Positions 63,332-64,000 of a DNA stretch of 64,000 nt are shown here, in pieces. The notes under the pieces are model-generated. The model was not told the origin of the DNA, searched no databases, and was given only the letters and a program-made list of their open reading frames with translations. This stretch comes from Myxococcales bacterium (lineage in GTDB: Bacteria > Myxococcota_A > Polyangia > Polyangiales > Polyangiaceae), in contig SECP01000003.1 in the NCBI GenBank assembly GCA_004193285.1, positions 248,001 through 312,000 of the forward strand, given 5' to 3'. Positions within the stretch are counted from its first letter, which is position 1. The number at the start of each line of letters is the position of its first letter. The translations under genes were made by a program, and so were the position numbers.

Positions 63332-64000
63332 TCAGCGCCGCGGCGGGCGAGGCACCCAGACGGGCGGTGCCGCGGTTTTGCCGTCCTCTGGCCACGGGTG
63401 TCGAGGGTACTTGCGCATCAGCTCGCGGCGGACGGTGGGGTAGTGACGCTCCCAAAACCCGGACAAGTCGCTCGTCACTTGCTGGGCCCGACCGTTGGGC
63501 GCCAAAAGGTGCAGTGTGAGAGGGACTTTGCCGCGACAGATGCGCGGCCCTTCTTTCATCCCGAAGAAGTCCTGAAGGCGCGACTCGAGCCAGGGCGGCT
63601 TGCCTGCTTCGTAGTGGATCTCGGCGCTTCGACCGCTGGGCAGCTTGAGCGTGTCGGGCGTCTCCGACGCCAGGAGTCGCTCTCCGGTGGGGCCGAGCGC
63701 CTGGCGCAGCTGCTGCGCCGGATCGCGTTCTCGAAGCTCCGCGAAGCTGACGATGCCGGCGCAAAGCCGCTCCGCGGCGGCGTCGTCCAGCGTCGCGGAG
63801 ACCTCGGGCAAGCCCGCTTCCGGAAAGTGCGCGCGCAGCAGGGCCAGCCGCGCGACGAGCCGGCTCAGCCCATCGCTCGCTAGCGTCGCCAGCACGCCGC
63901 GCGACCGGGCGGCGTCGAGCAGCAGGCGTGAAGCCTCGGGCGACGGTGCGGCAACGCTGCGCGCCTCGTCCAGGAGGATGGCGCCGAACGCCATGCCTTC
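63332..64000 (-). CDS. hrpB: ATP-dependent helicase HrpB, C-terminal part (truncated by window edge)
   Basis: Only the last 220 or so residues lie in the window; the gene continues beyond 64000. The end shows KPPWLESRLQDFFGMKEGPRI, PLTLHLLAPNGRAQQVTSDL and GFWERHYPTVRRELMRKYPRHPWPEDG, the highly conserved C-terminal HrpB domain. The helicase motor itself is not visible. HrpB is a DEAH/RHA-type helicase of unclear role in most bacteria. The stop is 64 nt upstream of the LarA-like start, same strand. Confidence 0.92.
   Translation of the reverse strand, partial: EGMAFGAILLDEARSVAAPSPEASRLLLDAARSRGVLATLASDGLSRLVARLALLRAHFPEAGLPEVSATLDDAAAERLCAGIVSFAELRERDPAQQLRQALGPTGERLLASETPDTLKLPSGRSAEIHYEAGKPPWLESRLQDFFGMKEGPRICRGKVPLTLHLLAPNGRAQQVTSDLSGFWERHYPTVRRELMRKYPRHPWPEDGKTAAPPVWVPRPPRR

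Overview
The window is GC-rich chromosomal DNA with no rRNA, tRNA, insertion sequence, prophage or CRISPR array that I can see. Gene content points to a member of the Myxococcota, probably a Polyangiales-type organism (inference). The clues are a Ser/Thr kinase with PEGA domains, a TPR/PEGA/TonB-receptor fusion, a lipoprotein with an AgmX/PglI-like C-terminal domain, many low-complexity Gly/Ser/Pro-rich lipoproteins, an ECF sigma factor with an extra C-terminal domain, and a dense chemosensory cluster. About 52 genes are supported. Many start with GTG or TTG, and ATGA/GTGA/TTGA stop-start overlaps are common, so several transcription units are probably translationally coupled.

Layout. 0-5.5 kb: a 5'-truncated giant TPR membrane protein, then a convergent pair encoding an AgmX-like lipoprotein and an OmpA-family protein with a Lys/Ala hendecad tail. 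5.9-10.2 kb: a class I glutamine amidotransferase, S1/P1 nuclease, stand-alone 5'-3' exonuclease, two lipoproteins and a VOC/PhnB protein. 10.2-14.2 kb: rpoD and dnaG in one operon closed by a strong intrinsic terminator. 14.3-16.4 kb: a DUF2845 protein and a radical SAM protein interrupted by a mini-intein, behind a promoter that carries a LexA-like box. 16.4-21.0 kb: a PEGA Ser/Thr kinase coupled to a TPR-PEGA-TonB receptor. 21.1-25.3 kb: three membrane proteins, an OmpR-type regulator and a histidine kinase in one operon. 25.4-27.0 kb: an ECF sigma factor and a cytochrome c-like lipoprotein. 27.2-30.7 kb: atpD-atpC with a terminator, rsmA and a lipoprotein.

30.6-40.6 kb: a DUF58 protein, a BamA/TamA-like outer-membrane protein, a long aromatic amino acid hydroxylase, an NAD-dependent epimerase, an AraC regulator behind twin palindromes, MoxR and DUF4350 proteins, and a 61-residue protein. 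40.6-47.6 kb: two beta-propeller-like lipoproteins followed closely by mutS. 47.9-60.5 kb: a chemosensory cluster (MCP, CheA, CheW, CheR, CheD, CheY-like, CheX-like, CheB; an NtrC-type regulator on the other strand; then CheX-like, CheY-like and a hybrid kinase). 60.5-64 kb, minus strand: the 3' end of an HrpB-like helicase, a LarA/DUF2088 protein and a KDG-kinase-like PfkB kinase.

The most interesting points are: (1) the mini-intein that splits the radical-SAM iron-sulfur motif just before its third cysteine, in a gene whose promoter spacer holds a near-match to a myxobacterial SOS box; (2) the kinase and receptor pair that share PEGA domains; (3) two CheX-type phosphatases and no CheC in the chemosensory cluster; (4) the ECF sigma factor with a fused extra domain coupled to a haem lipoprotein. 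All functional statements are homology recognition by eye; no search was run.
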